Notes: a model not told the origin generated them from the letters alone. 64,000 nt of DNA from JAGVSZ01 sp035456405 (GCA_035456405.1 DATIDG010000107.1:1-64000), one strand, 5' to 3'. Shown: positions 17,107 to 26,073, counted from the first letter of the stretch. Translations and numbers: made by a program.

Positions 17107-18246
17107 CTACTTGCGCAGCTTGGGCAGGATCGAGACGACCTTCTGCTTCCCGTCCACCACCTCGGCGAGGAAGCTGATGCGGTCGATGTCGCCGTTGGCG
17201 TCCCAGGTGGCTTCCATCAGGATCCCGGGCTCCTGCTCGGGAGTGATGGTCAGGCCGTGCATCGTCTTCGCGAGCAGCTTGCGGTCGAACTTGCCGATCT
17301 TCTCGGTCGCGTGCTTCACGGCGTAGACGCCGGTGTAGCCCTTGAGGCCGTTGTGGTCCGGCAGGTAGTTGTAGCGCTTGAAGAAGCGCTCGCGGAACGC
17401 CAGGACCGGGGCGACGGGCGCATCGACGGTGAGCCCGACGTGGCCGCGCACGCCGTTCGCCGCCTCGCCCGCCAGCTCGATCACCTTCTGGCCGAGAAGC
17501 GTCGTCTCGCCGATGAGCGGCGTCTTGACGCCCTGCTTGCGCGCCTCGCGCAGGAACCGCGCGCTCTCTTCCTCGTTGGTGTACACGAAGATCGCGTCGG
17601 CGTTCGCGCCCTTGACCTTCACGACGTCGGCGGCGAAGTCGACCTGGCCCGACTCGGTCGAGACGTCGGCTACGACCTTGATGTTGCGCGCGGCCATTTC
17701 CTTGATGAAGGTGTCGCGGCCGCCCTTGCCGAAGTCATTGTTCACCCACAGCACCGCGACCGTCTTGGCCTTCAGGCCGTCGCGGATGTAGTTGGCGATC
17801 TTCGGCATGCTCATCTGCTGTCCGAACGAGGTGCGGAAGATGTACGGGTTGCCCGCCTGGGTGATGTCGGCCGCCTCGGCGCCGGTGATCTGCGGCACCT
17901 CCGCCTGCTGAGCGAGGATCATGTTCACCTTCACCGAGCCCGAGAACACCGGCCCGAGAATCACGTAGGGGTTGCCGTCGATCGCCTTCTGCACCTGGGC
18001 GCGCGACACGCCGGGGTTCGACTGCGTATCCGATTGCGGGGCGACGATCTTGCGGCCGAGGATGCCGCCCCTGGCGTTGATCTCGTCGATCGCGAGCACC
18101 GCGCCGTCGCGGAAATTGGTGCCGGACACGGCGCCGGCGCCGGACAGCTCGATGACGATCGGCATGTTGACCGTCTGCTGCGCGGTCGCGGTGGCCGCGC
18201 CGACTGCAAGGGCAGCCGCGAGGGCCGTCCGGATCCAGGGCTTCAT
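17107..18246 (-). CDS. ABC transporter periplasmic receptor (LivK-like)
   Basis: A 379-residue substrate-binding protein with a signal peptide (MKPWIRTALAAALAVGAATA, cleavage near TAQQ) and the periplasmic leucine-binding fold (VIELSGAGAVSGTNFRDGA, GGILGRKI, LGPVFSGSVK). The start is ATG 18246, preceded by GAGGAGGAGA. It is the first gene of the importer operon, 74 bases downstream of the shikimate dehydrogenase gene on the same strand. The ligand is unknown; amino acids, or aromatic or alicyclic acids such as quinate and shikimate, are reasonable candidates given the neighbour. Confidence 0.9.
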   Translation of the reverse strand: MKPWIRTALAAALAVGAATATAQQTVNMPIVIELSGAGAVSGTNFRDGAVLAIDEINARGGILGRKIVAPQSDTQSNPGVSRAQVQKAIDGNPYVILGPVFSGSVKVNMILAQQAEVPQITGAEAADITQAGNPYIFRTSFGQQMSMPKIANYIRDGLKAKTVAVLWVNNDFGKGGRDTFIKEMAARNIKVVADVSTESGQVDFAADVVKVKGANADAIFVYTNEEESARFLREARKQGVKTPLIGETTLLGQKVIELAGEAANGVRGHVGLTVDAPVAPVLAFRERFFKRYNYLPDHNGLKGYTGVYAVKHATEKIGKFDRKLLAKTMHGLTITPEQEPGILMEATWDANGDIDRISFLAEVVDGKQKVVSILPKLRK

Positions 18247-18320
18247 GGTCTCCTCCTCCTGAGGTGATGCTGCGAGGGCCGGAACATTAGCAGAAGTCGC
18301 GCCCGCTGCGACGCCGCGGC

Positions 18321-19172
18321 TCAGGCTTTCGGGGTCTTGGCGACGATGTCCGCCTCGACCATCGCCCGCAGCTCCGGCGTGACGCGCGGGTGGGTGCCGA
18401 ACCACTTGTGGAAGCCGAACCCGGCCTGCTGCAGGAGCATGCCGAGGCCGTCGACCGTCCGATGCCCGCGCCTGCGCGCGGCGGCGAGGAGGGCGGTCTC
18501 CAGCGGCACGTACACGATGTCGTAGACCACCGCGCTGGCCTTGAGCGGAGCGAGGTTGATCTCGAGCGCTGGCTTGCCCACCATGCCGAGCGAGGTGCAG
18601 TTCACCAGGAGGTCGGCGCCGCCGAGCAGGCGCGGCAGGGCGTCGTAGCCGTGCGCCTGCGCCGGCGGGCCGTAATGCGCGGCAAGCTCCTCGGCGCGTT
18701 GCACGGTGCGATTCACGAGCGCGACCCGCAGGCCGCGCTGGATCAGGGCGTAGGCCGCGGAGCGGGCCGCACCGCCCGCGCCCAGGATCACCGCGGTGCC
18801 GCCGGGCACATCCCAGCTCGGCGCGCGGTCGTCGAGGTTCGCGACGAAGCCGTGCGTGTCCGAGTTGCCCCCGCGCAGCCGGCCGTTCTCGAGCCACACG
18901 GTGTTGACCGCGCCGACCGCCTCGGCAGCCTCGTCGCGGCTGTCCACCAGCCGGTATGCCGCCTCCTTGTGAGGGACGGTAACGTTGCCTCCGACGTAAC
19001 CGTGCGCGGCGAGTCGGGTCAGGAAATCGGGGAACGCCTCGGGCGTGAGGTCCTTGAGCTCGTAGGCGCCGGCGATGCCGAGCGTCTTCAGCCAGTAGCC
19101 GTGGATCATCGGCGAGCGCGAATGGACCACCGGATGGCCCATCACGCAGGCGCGGGGGACGGGAGCGGTCAC
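18321..19172 (-). CDS. aroE: Shikimate dehydrogenase
   Basis: A 283-residue NADP-dependent shikimate/quinate dehydrogenase. The substrate site is at the N-terminus (GHPVVHSRSPMIHGYWL), catalytic Lys69 is in NVTVPHKE and Asp105 in GGNSDTHGF. The nucleotide loop is GAGGAARSAAYAL with NRT for NADP. The start is GTG 19172. It interconverts 3-dehydroshikimate and shikimate. Here it sits between a NIPSNAP-like gene and an ABC importer, not among biosynthetic genes, so a catabolic role is possible. 3-Dehydroshikimate is a known precursor of gallate and protocatechuate, which would link it to the gallate dioxygenase. A biosynthetic AroE cannot be excluded. Confidence 0.9.
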   Translation of the reverse strand: MTAPVPRACVMGHPVVHSRSPMIHGYWLKTLGIAGAYELKDLTPEAFPDFLTRLAAHGYVGGNVTVPHKEAAYRLVDSRDEAAEAVGAVNTVWLENGRLRGGNSDTHGFVANLDDRAPSWDVPGGTAVILGAGGAARSAAYALIQRGLRVALVNRTVQRAEELAAHYGPPAQAHGYDALPRLLGGADLLVNCTSLGMVGKPALEINLAPLKASAVVYDIVYVPLETALLAAARRRGHRTVDGLGMLLQQAGFGFHKWFGTHPRVTPELRAMVEADIVAKTPKA

Positions 19173-19182
19173 GCGTGCGCCT

Positions 19183-19500
19183 CTACAGCGGCGAGAACGA
19201 CGTCGACTTCAGGACACGGCACTCCTGGTGCTGGTGCGCGCCGAGCGCCCGGCTCTTCTGGAGATACGCCTGGAACGCCGGGTCGGCCATGAGCGCGTCG
19301 CGCTTGCGCTCCCGGTCGGCCTGGCTCTCGTATTTCCAGATGTGCACCACCTGGTTGAGCGTCCCGACCTCGGTCGTCGCGTAGAGCACCGGCTCGCCGC
19401 AGTGCTTCACCTGGGTCGCGTGGCCGTGCTCCTCGTAGAGCTTCAGCCATTCGGCGAACTTGTTGTTGTGCAGGGTGTAGATGCGCAGGTCGAAGATCAT
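19183..19500 (-). CDS. NIPSNAP-family protein
   Basis: A 105-residue protein with the NIPSNAP/dimeric alpha-beta-barrel pattern: MIFDLRIYTLHNNKFAEWLKLY at the start, VVHIWKYESQADRERKRDAL in the middle and a short C-terminal strand. The start is ATG 19500, with GGAGG six bases upstream. Small proteins of this kind often accompany catabolic operons, but their reactions are mostly unknown. It is ten bases upstream of aroE and likely co-transcribed. Confidence 0.85.
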   Translation of the reverse strand: MIFDLRIYTLHNNKFAEWLKLYEEHGHATQVKHCGEPVLYATTEVGTLNQVVHIWKYESQADRERKRDALMADPAFQAYLQKSRALGAHQHQECRVLKSTSFSPL

Positions 19501-19617
19501 GAATGGCCTCCGAGGGCCCGTATCGTATCGTCGCGTCGCCGACGACGGAACCGCGCGTCCGTACCGGCTGGTATTCCGATCCGGCATGAGCGGGCGCAGT
19601 CGGAGGGCGCCTACATC

Positions 19618-20667
19618 CTACATGAGGAAGACGCCCTTGCCCGCGGTTTGCTTGTCGAACTTCACATACGCCTCGCGTGCCTCGCCGAGCTTCCAGCGGT
19701 CGGTGAAGAGGTGATCGACGTCGATCTTGCGGTCGGCGACGAAGCGCGCGCACTCGGCCTGGATCACCGTCGAGAAGGTCCATGACCCGATGAGCGTCAG
19801 CTGCCGGCGCAGCATGTCGGTGCTCACGTCGAGCGTCACGGTGTCGCCCTCGCCGACGTAGCAGCACGTGCCCCAGGTCCTGGTGCTGCGGACCGCCTGC
19901 TGGCGCGCGGCGGGCGCGCCCGAGCTGTCGAGCGTCAGCTCGGCGCCGAGGCCGTGCGTGAGCTGCCTGATCGCGGCGATCGGATCGTCGGACTGCGGGT
20001 TGATCGTCTCGGCCGCACCGAACGCCTTCGCGCGCGCGAGGCGCTCCGGGCTCACGTCGAGCGCGATCACCCGCGCGCCCATAACGGTGGCGAGCTGAGT
20101 CGCCGACAGGCCGACCGGTCCCTGGCCGAAGATCGCGATCGTTTCGCGCCCCGACGCCTGCATGCGCCGCAATGCGCCGTAGGCCGTTCCGGTCCCGCAC
20201 GAGATCGCGGCGCCGGTCTCGTACGAGAGCTCGTCCGGGAGCGGCACCAGCGTGCTCGCAGGGACCTTCATCCACGGCGCGTGCGCGCCGTGCCCGGTCA
20301 CGCCGTAGACGACGATGCCTTCGGGGCAGAGCTGCGACCAGCCGACGCGGCAGTGGTGGCAGACGCCGCACCCCTTGTAGTGATGGCACATGACGCGGTC
20401 GCCGACCCTGGCCTGGCGCTCGGTCACGCCGGGGCCCACCGCGGCGACGACGCCGCACGGCTCGTGCCCCGCGATCACGGGTCCCGACAGCGCACCGAGG
20501 CCGAGGGCGGACGTTCCACCGGTCTTGGACGCGCGGTAGAACTTGAGGTCGCTGCCGCACATCCCCGAGGCCTTGATCGCCAGCACGACTTCGCCCGGTC
20601 CGGGTGTCGGGTCGGGAAACTCCATGAACGCCAGCTCCCGATCGCCAGTGAACACCACTGCCTTCAT
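19618..20667 (-). CDS. Zinc-dependent alcohol dehydrogenase
   Basis: A 349-residue medium-chain dehydrogenase. Catalytic zinc ligands are Cys37 (GMCGSDLKF) and His68-Glu69 (AGHEPCG). A structural zinc site is seen as CGVCHHCRVGWSQLC, and the coenzyme loop is FGQGPVGLSA. The acidic residue after the next strand (ALDVSPERL) favours NAD. The start is ATG 20667. It heads the minus-strand run toward the NIPSNAP-like and aroE genes, although a 117-base gap separates them. The substrate is an alcohol or polyol of unknown identity. Confidence 0.9.
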   Translation of the reverse strand: MKAVVFTGDRELAFMEFPDPTPGPGEVVLAIKASGMCGSDLKFYRASKTGGTSALGLGALSGPVIAGHEPCGVVAAVGPGVTERQARVGDRVMCHHYKGCGVCHHCRVGWSQLCPEGIVVYGVTGHGAHAPWMKVPASTLVPLPDELSYETGAAISCGTGTAYGALRRMQASGRETIAIFGQGPVGLSATQLATVMGARVIALDVSPERLARAKAFGAAETINPQSDDPIAAIRQLTHGLGAELTLDSSGAPAARQQAVRSTRTWGTCCYVGEGDTVTLDVSTDMLRRQLTLIGSWTFSTVIQAECARFVADRKIDVDHLFTDRWKLGEAREAYVKFDKQTAGKGVFLM

Positions 20668-20756
20668 CGCGCCCTCTTGGCAATTGCCCGTCTGCGTCGT
20701 CCAGCCGACGCGGAGAAGAGGGTAGCATCGGACAAAGCTCCCGGAGAAGGCGCCCG

Positions 20757-22466
20757 ATGTCTTCCGCCGCCGCACGCCCGCTGCTCGCCGAGCTCGAGGG
20801 CCTTCTCGCGACCTTTGCGCCGGATGCGGCGCCGCGCAAGCGGGCGCTGCTCGACGCGCTGCGCACGCGCGAAGTCCGCACCGCGCGCGATGCACTCAAG
20901 CTCCATCGCGCCACGTGCTTCCTGCGCGCGTTCCCGGACGACCGTGCGGTGTATCGCGCCGCGAGCGCCCTGGCGGCGGGGTTCGGGGCGCGGATTGCAC
21001 GGCTTCCGCGCGCGGAGCGCGCGAAGCTCGACGACACCGGACTCGCCGGCTCCCTCGTGCGGCACACGTTCACCCGCGCCGCGGCGCGCTGGCTGGCGCA
21101 GCGCTTTCCCGACGACGTCGAGATCGACTGGCGCGCCTACGACGCGCCCGACCGCCTCGACCCGCTCCTCATGCCGCTGCTCACGCGCGCCGAGGAGGAC
21201 ACGTTCGACGACACCCGGGCCGGAATCAAGGACTGGCTCGGTCGCGCCAAGGGCGCTTTCCCGCACTCGGATCTCGCATGGCTCATGCACCAGGAGCGCG
21301 GGTCCCGGATGTCGCCGGCGCAGTGGAGCCTCGCGTACGAATGCGCCGAGGTGCCGCTCGTCTGGCGGCTCCGGGACAGTCGCGGCGCGATCACGCACAA
21401 CGCGCTGCCCGGGATCGCGATCGCCTTCCGCACGGGAATGCGGCGACCCGCAGCGGACTCGAAAGCCGAGATCGCCCGTCCGCTGGAGCGGATGGAATTG
21501 CTCGCGCCGCGTGGCGCGCGAAAGGTGCTCGACGTGTGGCGCGCCGCCCTGCTTGCGCGCACCCGCGGCGTGTACCCGGTCGAGCAGGCGAACGACCGCG
21601 AGTGCTATCTCGCGGATCTGGGCGAAGGCGTGCAGATCGCGGTCGTCGGCGCGCGGGTGCCCGCGCGCGCAGTGCTCGAGGTGAACTACGGGTTCCTGTT
21701 CCTCGCGAACGGGCGGCCGATGGGCTACGGCGGTTTCACGCCGCTATTCCGACAGGCCAACACCGGCATCAACATCTTCCCGGATTTCCGTGGCGCCGAG
21801 GCGGCGTTCGTCTTCCAACAGTACCTCCGGATGATCCACACGATCGCCGGCTGCACCCGCTTCATCGTCAACCCTTACCAGCTCGGGGATGGAAACGACG
21901 AAGCGCTTGCGAGCGGCGCGTACTGGTTCTACTACCGGCTCGGTTTCCGCTCCGTCGGCGCGGCCGAGCGCCGGCTGGCCGATCGCGAGTTTGCGCGGCT
22001 GCGCGCCGATCGGCGCTACCGCGTGCCGATGCCCGCGCTGCGCAAGCTGGGGGCGGCAGACGTCCATCTCGAGCTGCGCGGCGAATCCGCCGACGGGCTG
22101 TTCGAAGAGCGTTGGCTCGACGATCTCGCGGCCGGCGCTACGGCGCTGATCGCGCGGGAGGGCGTGGCCGAGCGGCACGTCGCGCTCCGTCGGATCGTGG
22201 GTCGCGTGGCCGCTGCGCTAGGCGTCGCGGGCGAGCGCTGGTCGGCGGCCGAGCAGGCAAGCCTCGCGGCGTTTGCGCCGATCGTCGGACAGATCGCCGT
22301 TCTGGACGCCTGGCCCGCGGCGGACAGGCACGCGCTCGTCGAGCTGATCCGCCTCCGCTGCGCGCCGCTCGAGCGCGATTTCGCGCTGCGCGCGCGCAGC
22401 CATGACGCGCTTCGCAGCGCGCTCGCCCGGGTCGCGAAGGGCCGGTCGAGCAGGCGCCCGCCTTAG
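20757..22466 (+). CDS. Conserved hypothetical protein, possible acyltransferase-like region
   Basis: A 569-residue protein I do not recognise by name. It has no signal peptide or membrane segment. The stretch about 300-405 (VLEVNYGFLFLANGRPMGYGG, FQQYLRMIHTIAG, ASGAYWFYYRLGFRSVG) has the feel of a GNAT-type acyltransferase fold: an aromatic-rich strand, a substrate-facing helix and a final YRLGF segment. This is a weak structural guess. The rest is helical and rich in alanine and arginine. GGAGAAGG precedes the ATG. It is divergent from the alcohol dehydrogenase and convergent with the lipocalin gene, so it appears to stand alone. Confidence 0.75.
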   Translation: MSSAAARPLLAELEGLLATFAPDAAPRKRALLDALRTREVRTARDALKLHRATCFLRAFPDDRAVYRAASALAAGFGARIARLPRAERAKLDDTGLAGSLVRHTFTRAAARWLAQRFPDDVEIDWRAYDAPDRLDPLLMPLLTRAEEDTFDDTRAGIKDWLGRAKGAFPHSDLAWLMHQERGSRMSPAQWSLAYECAEVPLVWRLRDSRGAITHNALPGIAIAFRTGMRRPAADSKAEIARPLERMELLAPRGARKVLDVWRAALLARTRGVYPVEQANDRECYLADLGEGVQIAVVGARVPARAVLEVNYGFLFLANGRPMGYGGFTPLFRQANTGINIFPDFRGAEAAFVFQQYLRMIHTIAGCTRFIVNPYQLGDGNDEALASGAYWFYYRLGFRSVGAAERRLADREFARLRADRRYRVPMPALRKLGAADVHLELRGESADGLFEERWLDDLAAGATALIAREGVAERHVALRRIVGRVAAALGVAGERWSAAEQASLAAFAPIVGQIAVLDAWPAADRHALVELIRLRCAPLERDFALRARSHDALRSALARVAKGRSSRRPP

Positions 22467-22486
22467 ACCTCGTGGCATGCAGGCGC

Positions 22487-22525
22487 AAAAAAAAAGACGC
22501 AGGCCCCTCGAAAGGGGCCTGCGTC
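22487..22525 (-). terminator. Rho-independent terminator of the lipocalin gene
   Basis: A perfect 12-base-pair GC-rich stem (22496-22507 with 22514-22525, loop TCGAAA) is followed on the minus strand by nine U residues (22495-22487). It lies 15 bases past the lipocalin stop and is a textbook intrinsic terminator for that gene. Confidence 0.95.
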
Positions 22526-22539
22526 GCATCGTGCGTGCG

Positions 22540-23076
22540 CTACTTCGCGGTGCGGGTGAGATTCGCGGTGTCGTAGCCGAGCGATGCCGCCTGCGCGACG
22601 GCCCGCAGATAGGTTGCATCGTCGAGCGTCCGGGTCTGCGACAGGATCCAGAGGTGGTCGCGGTCGGTCGAGCCCAGGATCACGTACCGGGCGTTCAGGT
22701 CCAGCGCAAGCGCGTAGTAGTCGCCCCAGGTGAACGGCGGGACCGTGTACCAGAGCGAGGTGAACCGGACACCTAGCGTCCCGGTGGCCGGGGCCTCCTC
22801 AAAGCGCCCCTGGCCGACGGCGACGCCCCAGCTGCCGTCGGTCTTGCGGCACTGGTGAACGACGGAGATGTCGCCATCGGTGCGGAGAAGGAAGGTTGCG
22901 GCGACTTCCGGCCCGCAGTTGCGCTGCGGCCAGTTGGAAAGGCGCGCGACCTCGTACCAGCGGCCTTCCCAGCGCGTGAAGTATGCGCCCGGCGCCGGTG
23001 CGGAGGTCTGGGCGGACGCGGCGCCGGCAAGGCAGGCGGCCAGCGCGACAGACAGGGAAATGGTCCGGATCTTCAT
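22540..23076 (-). CDS. Bacterial lipocalin (Blc-like)
   Basis: A 178-residue lipocalin: signal peptide (MKIRTISLSVALAACLAGAASA), then the first lipocalin signature as WEGRWYEVARLSNWPQRNC, and a later ALDLNARYVILGSTDRDHLWILSQT matching the Blc family. No lipobox cysteine is present at the cleavage site, so it is probably a soluble periplasmic form and not an outer-membrane lipoprotein. The two cysteines of the mature part (NCGP and HQCR) may form a disulfide. Family members bind fatty acids, lysophospholipids or other hydrophobic molecules. It is a single-gene unit with its own terminator. Confidence 0.88.
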   Translation of the reverse strand: MKIRTISLSVALAACLAGAASAQTSAPAPGAYFTRWEGRWYEVARLSNWPQRNCGPEVAATFLLRTDGDISVVHQCRKTDGSWGVAVGQGRFEEAPATGTLGVRFTSLWYTVPPFTWGDYYALALDLNARYVILGSTDRDHLWILSQTRTLDDATYLRAVAQAASLGYDTANLTRTAK

Positions 23077-23190
23077 GCCGAGGCTCCCTTCCGTGATGTC
23101 CTCGTGGCGATTATGCCGGCTGCATGGCCGTTCCGCACCGGGCATTCGGCACGGTCGCAGGTAGGCCGCGTGGGCCTTGCACCGGTGTCC

Positions 23191-24915
23191 TCAGCCGGCG
23201 GCCACCGGCGCGAGCACCATGTGCACGAGCGCGAGCCGGCCGCTGGCGACCGCCTCCAGCCCGCGCTGCAATGCCGGCCTCACGTCGCCGGGGCGCTCGA
23301 CCTTCTCGCCGCTCCCGCCGAACGCGTGCGCGAGCAGGACGTAGTCGGGCTGCGGGGCGATCGAAGTGCCGGCGAAGCGCCCGGTCTGCACCGCGGCGCC
23401 GCGCGGGAAATAGGTCGCGACGTCGGTCTTCTGCGAGAGGTAGCCCGCGTTGTCGAAGAGCACCACCATGATCGGCAGCCGATGCTCCTGCGCGGCGCCG
23501 AACGAGCCCGCGACGGGGTTGTAGTGGAATGCGCCGTCGCCGATCGTGCAGACGACCGGACGATCCGGTTGCGAGTGCTTGACGCCGAGCGCCATGCCGA
23601 GGCCGACGCCCAGGCCGCCATAGCTCGCCTCGTAGAAGCTCCCCGCCCCGGCCCGCTCGTGAAGCCGCAGCAGGTCGAGCCGGTGCGTGATCGTCTCGTT
23701 CACGAGGATGGCGTCGTCGGGCAGGACGTTGTTTAGCTCGTGCGCGATCCAGCGATTCTCGATGCCGGGCCCGCGTCCGGTGGCCCGTGCGGCCTCGCGC
23801 CGGGCCGTCCGCTCGCGCTCGTGCCGTTCGCCCCATTGCGCGAGCTGCGCTGCCCGCGAGCGGGGCGGGACGAGCTGCCGCACGCGATCCACGAGCCGCT
23901 CGAGCGACGGCCCGACCTCGCCCGCGGCGACCAGATCGGCGCGGTAGCCCCAGAACGGCAACCGCGAATGGAGCGGGTCCTCGCCCAGGACGAGGACGCG
24001 GGTCCCGTCGCGCGGCGCCGCCGACGCCGGGTGCCACGGCGCCACCGATTCGACCAGGAAGACCACGTCGGCCTGCGCCAGCGCATCCGGCATGTCCTCG
24101 ACCACGATGCCGCCGTACAGCGGATGGGCGCGCGGGAAGTTGACGTAGTACGGCTGCCAGGCCTCGAGCACCGGCGCGCCGAGCGATTCGGCGAGCGCGA
24201 CGAGAGCGCTCACCGCCGCGCGATCCTTGCCGGCTTCCTCGGTGACGATCACCGGGTGCCGGGCATCGCACAGCGCCCGGGCGATGTCGTCGATGACGGC
24301 CGGGGCGACCTCCGCGGGCCGCGGCAGCGCGGCGACCGCCGGTGCGCCGGCGACCATCGCCTCCATGAGGTACTCGGTCGGCACCGACACGAACACCGGC
24401 CCTCTCGGCACCGCCGTCGCGAGCTGGCACGCGCGCTGCACCGTGTGCGGCAGGAGCGCACTCTGGTTCAGGGCGAAGCTCCACTTCACGCACGGCTCCA
24501 TGAGCCGGGCGGGGCCGCCGGTGTCGGTGAGCAGGCGCAGCCACTGCCGGCCGAGCTTCGGTCCCGGCGCCTCGCCGAAGCCGATCGATTCGCCCGCCAG
24601 CACCACCATCGGGATGCGCTCGTGCAGCGCGGCCCGCACGATCATGGTCGCGTGCAGCGCGCCCACCGTCGTGTGCAGGAAGATGGCTGGCAGCTTGCCG
24701 GTCGCCTTCGCGTAGCCGAGCGCCATCGCGACCGCGGTTTCCTCGTGGCGCGAGGAGACGTACTGCGGGAAGTCCGCGGCCGCGTGCGGCGCGGCGAGCG
24801 CCTCCCAGACCGGCGCCCAGTCGGAGCCGGGCGAAGCGAAGATGCGCTCCACTCCCATCGCGCGCAGGCCGCGCAGCAGCGCTTCCGCGCCGCTCGTCGC
24901 GGCTGGCGCGGTCAT
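23191..24915 (-). CDS. Thiamine-diphosphate-dependent enzyme (acetolactate synthase/decarboxylase type)
   Basis: A 574-residue ThDP enzyme with the three-domain order of acetolactate synthase and benzoylformate decarboxylase. The N-terminal PYR domain has the activating glutamate in SSRHEETAVAMALGYA, a central domain follows, and the C-terminal PP domain has the GDG...N cofactor motif (GDGAFHYN ... LFDNAGY). No FAD-specific feature is obvious. It decarboxylates or carboligates a 2-keto acid; the substrate is unknown. The next minus-strand gene upstream is a Bug receptor (34-base gap), so both may handle the same organic acid. Confidence 0.85.
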   Translation of the reverse strand: MTAPAATSGAEALLRGLRAMGVERIFASPGSDWAPVWEALAAPHAAADFPQYVSSRHEETAVAMALGYAKATGKLPAIFLHTTVGALHATMIVRAALHERIPMVVLAGESIGFGEAPGPKLGRQWLRLLTDTGGPARLMEPCVKWSFALNQSALLPHTVQRACQLATAVPRGPVFVSVPTEYLMEAMVAGAPAVAALPRPAEVAPAVIDDIARALCDARHPVIVTEEAGKDRAAVSALVALAESLGAPVLEAWQPYYVNFPRAHPLYGGIVVEDMPDALAQADVVFLVESVAPWHPASAAPRDGTRVLVLGEDPLHSRLPFWGYRADLVAAGEVGPSLERLVDRVRQLVPPRSRAAQLAQWGERHERERTARREAARATGRGPGIENRWIAHELNNVLPDDAILVNETITHRLDLLRLHERAGAGSFYEASYGGLGVGLGMALGVKHSQPDRPVVCTIGDGAFHYNPVAGSFGAAQEHRLPIMVVLFDNAGYLSQKTDVATYFPRGAAVQTGRFAGTSIAPQPDYVLLAHAFGGSGEKVERPGDVRPALQRGLEAVASGRLALVHMVLAPVAAG

Positions 24916-24949
24916 CGAATCCCCGGCATGCGGACGTGAGGGTCGGTCC

Positions 24950-25909
24950 TCACTTGTCGATGCCGAGCTCCCTGAGGAGCTTCGCGTACCGCTCGAATTC
25001 GGCGCGCACGTACGCGGCGAACGCCTCGGGCGTCATCGGCGGCGCGAGGTTCACCGCCAGCGTCCGGAACCGCTCGCGCACGGCCGGCTCCTGCATCACC
25101 TTCTGCACCTCGGCGTTGAGCCGGTCGACGATCGCGCGCGGGGTGCCGTTCGGCGCGTAGAAGCCGAAGTACGGGCCGCCGTCCACGCCCTTGATGCCGT
25201 TCTCCTCCAGCGTCGGCACGTCCGGGAAGTCGGGATGGCGCTGCGGCCCGGCGACCGCGATAAGGCGGAGCTTGCCGCCCTTGACCTGGGCGAGCCCGAC
25301 GCCCGGATCGAACGTGGAGTCGATGACGCCGCCGAGCAGATCCTTCAGTGCCGGGCCCGCACCCTTGTAGGGAATGTGGTTGAGCTTCACGCCGGCCTCG
25401 CGGCTGTAGACCTCCGCGGCGACGTGCGGCGAGGTGCCGTTGCCCGGGGTGCCGTAGCTGAGCTTGCCCGGGTTCGCGCGCGCGTAAGCGACGAATTCCT
25501 GGTAATTGTTCACCGGCAGATCGGGCTTGAGGATGACGTAGAGGGACACGGCTCCGGTCGCCGCCACCGGCGTGAGCATCTTCACCGGGTCGAAATCCGC
25601 CCGCTTCACGATGTGGGGCGAGATCATCATGCTCGAGCCGGGCGAGTAGACGAGGGTGTATCCGTCCGGATCGGCGCGGGCCACGCCCTCGAACCCGATG
25701 TAGCCGTCGCCGCCGGCGCGGTTCTCCACGACGAACGGCTGCCCGAGCGTCTCGGTGAGGCGCGCCCCGAGCACGCGCATCGTGATGTCCGCGACACCGC
25801 CCGGCGCCACGTTCACGATCACCCGCACCGGCTTCGCCGGCCACTGCTGCGCCTGCACCCCGCCCGCGAACGCGATCAGCGCTGCCGCCGCGATTGCGAG
25901 TCCTTTCAT
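24950..25909 (-). CDS. Bug/TctC-type periplasmic solute receptor
   Basis: A 319-residue Bug receptor: signal peptide (MKGLAIAAAALIAFAGGVQAQQ), then WPAKPVRVIVNVAPGG, PDGYTLVYSPGS and DFPDVPTLEENG. The start is ATG 25909 with GGAGGACC upstream. It is a separate paralogue from the one at 797. It is upstream of the ThDP enzyme on the same strand and divergent from the SDR/AMP-ligase operon. No TctAB permease is nearby. The ligand is probably a small carboxylate. Confidence 0.9.
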   Translation of the reverse strand: MKGLAIAAAALIAFAGGVQAQQWPAKPVRVIVNVAPGGVADITMRVLGARLTETLGQPFVVENRAGGDGYIGFEGVARADPDGYTLVYSPGSSMMISPHIVKRADFDPVKMLTPVAATGAVSLYVILKPDLPVNNYQEFVAYARANPGKLSYGTPGNGTSPHVAAEVYSREAGVKLNHIPYKGAGPALKDLLGGVIDSTFDPGVGLAQVKGGKLRLIAVAGPQRHPDFPDVPTLEENGIKGVDGGPYFGFYAPNGTPRAIVDRLNAEVQKVMQEPAVRERFRTLAVNLAPPMTPEAFAAYVRAEFERYAKLLRELGIDK

Positions 25910-25984
25910 GGTGGTCCTCCTCCGGATGTCGCCGAACGCGAACGTTAAGACATCGGCCCGCGGATGTCCAAGGTTTCGTGGCGC

Positions 25985-26026
25985 TTGACAGGCGCCGCGG
26001 CCGACACGAACATGAACATGTTCATG
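25985..26026 (+). promoter_or_regulatory. Predicted promoter with palindromic operator for the SDR operon
   Basis: A consensus -35 TTGACA (25985-25990) is followed after 17 bases by a weak -10 (GAACAT, 26008-26013). That -10 runs into a perfect 16-base palindrome, CATGAACATGTTCATG (26011-26026). A regulator bound there would block RNA polymerase. The TetR gene at 29323 lies at the far end of the operon and is the best candidate for the repressor. This assignment is inference. Confidence 0.6.
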
Positions 26027-26073
26027 AATTGCGCCGGCGCGTTTGCGCGGTGCAGCACCTACCGGAGGAATCC

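Noticed and set aside
22487..22525. The strong terminator as the end of the 569-codon plus-strand gene
   Set aside because: The poly-A run lies before the stem on the plus strand, so the U-run follows the stem only on the minus strand, which fits the lipocalin gene.
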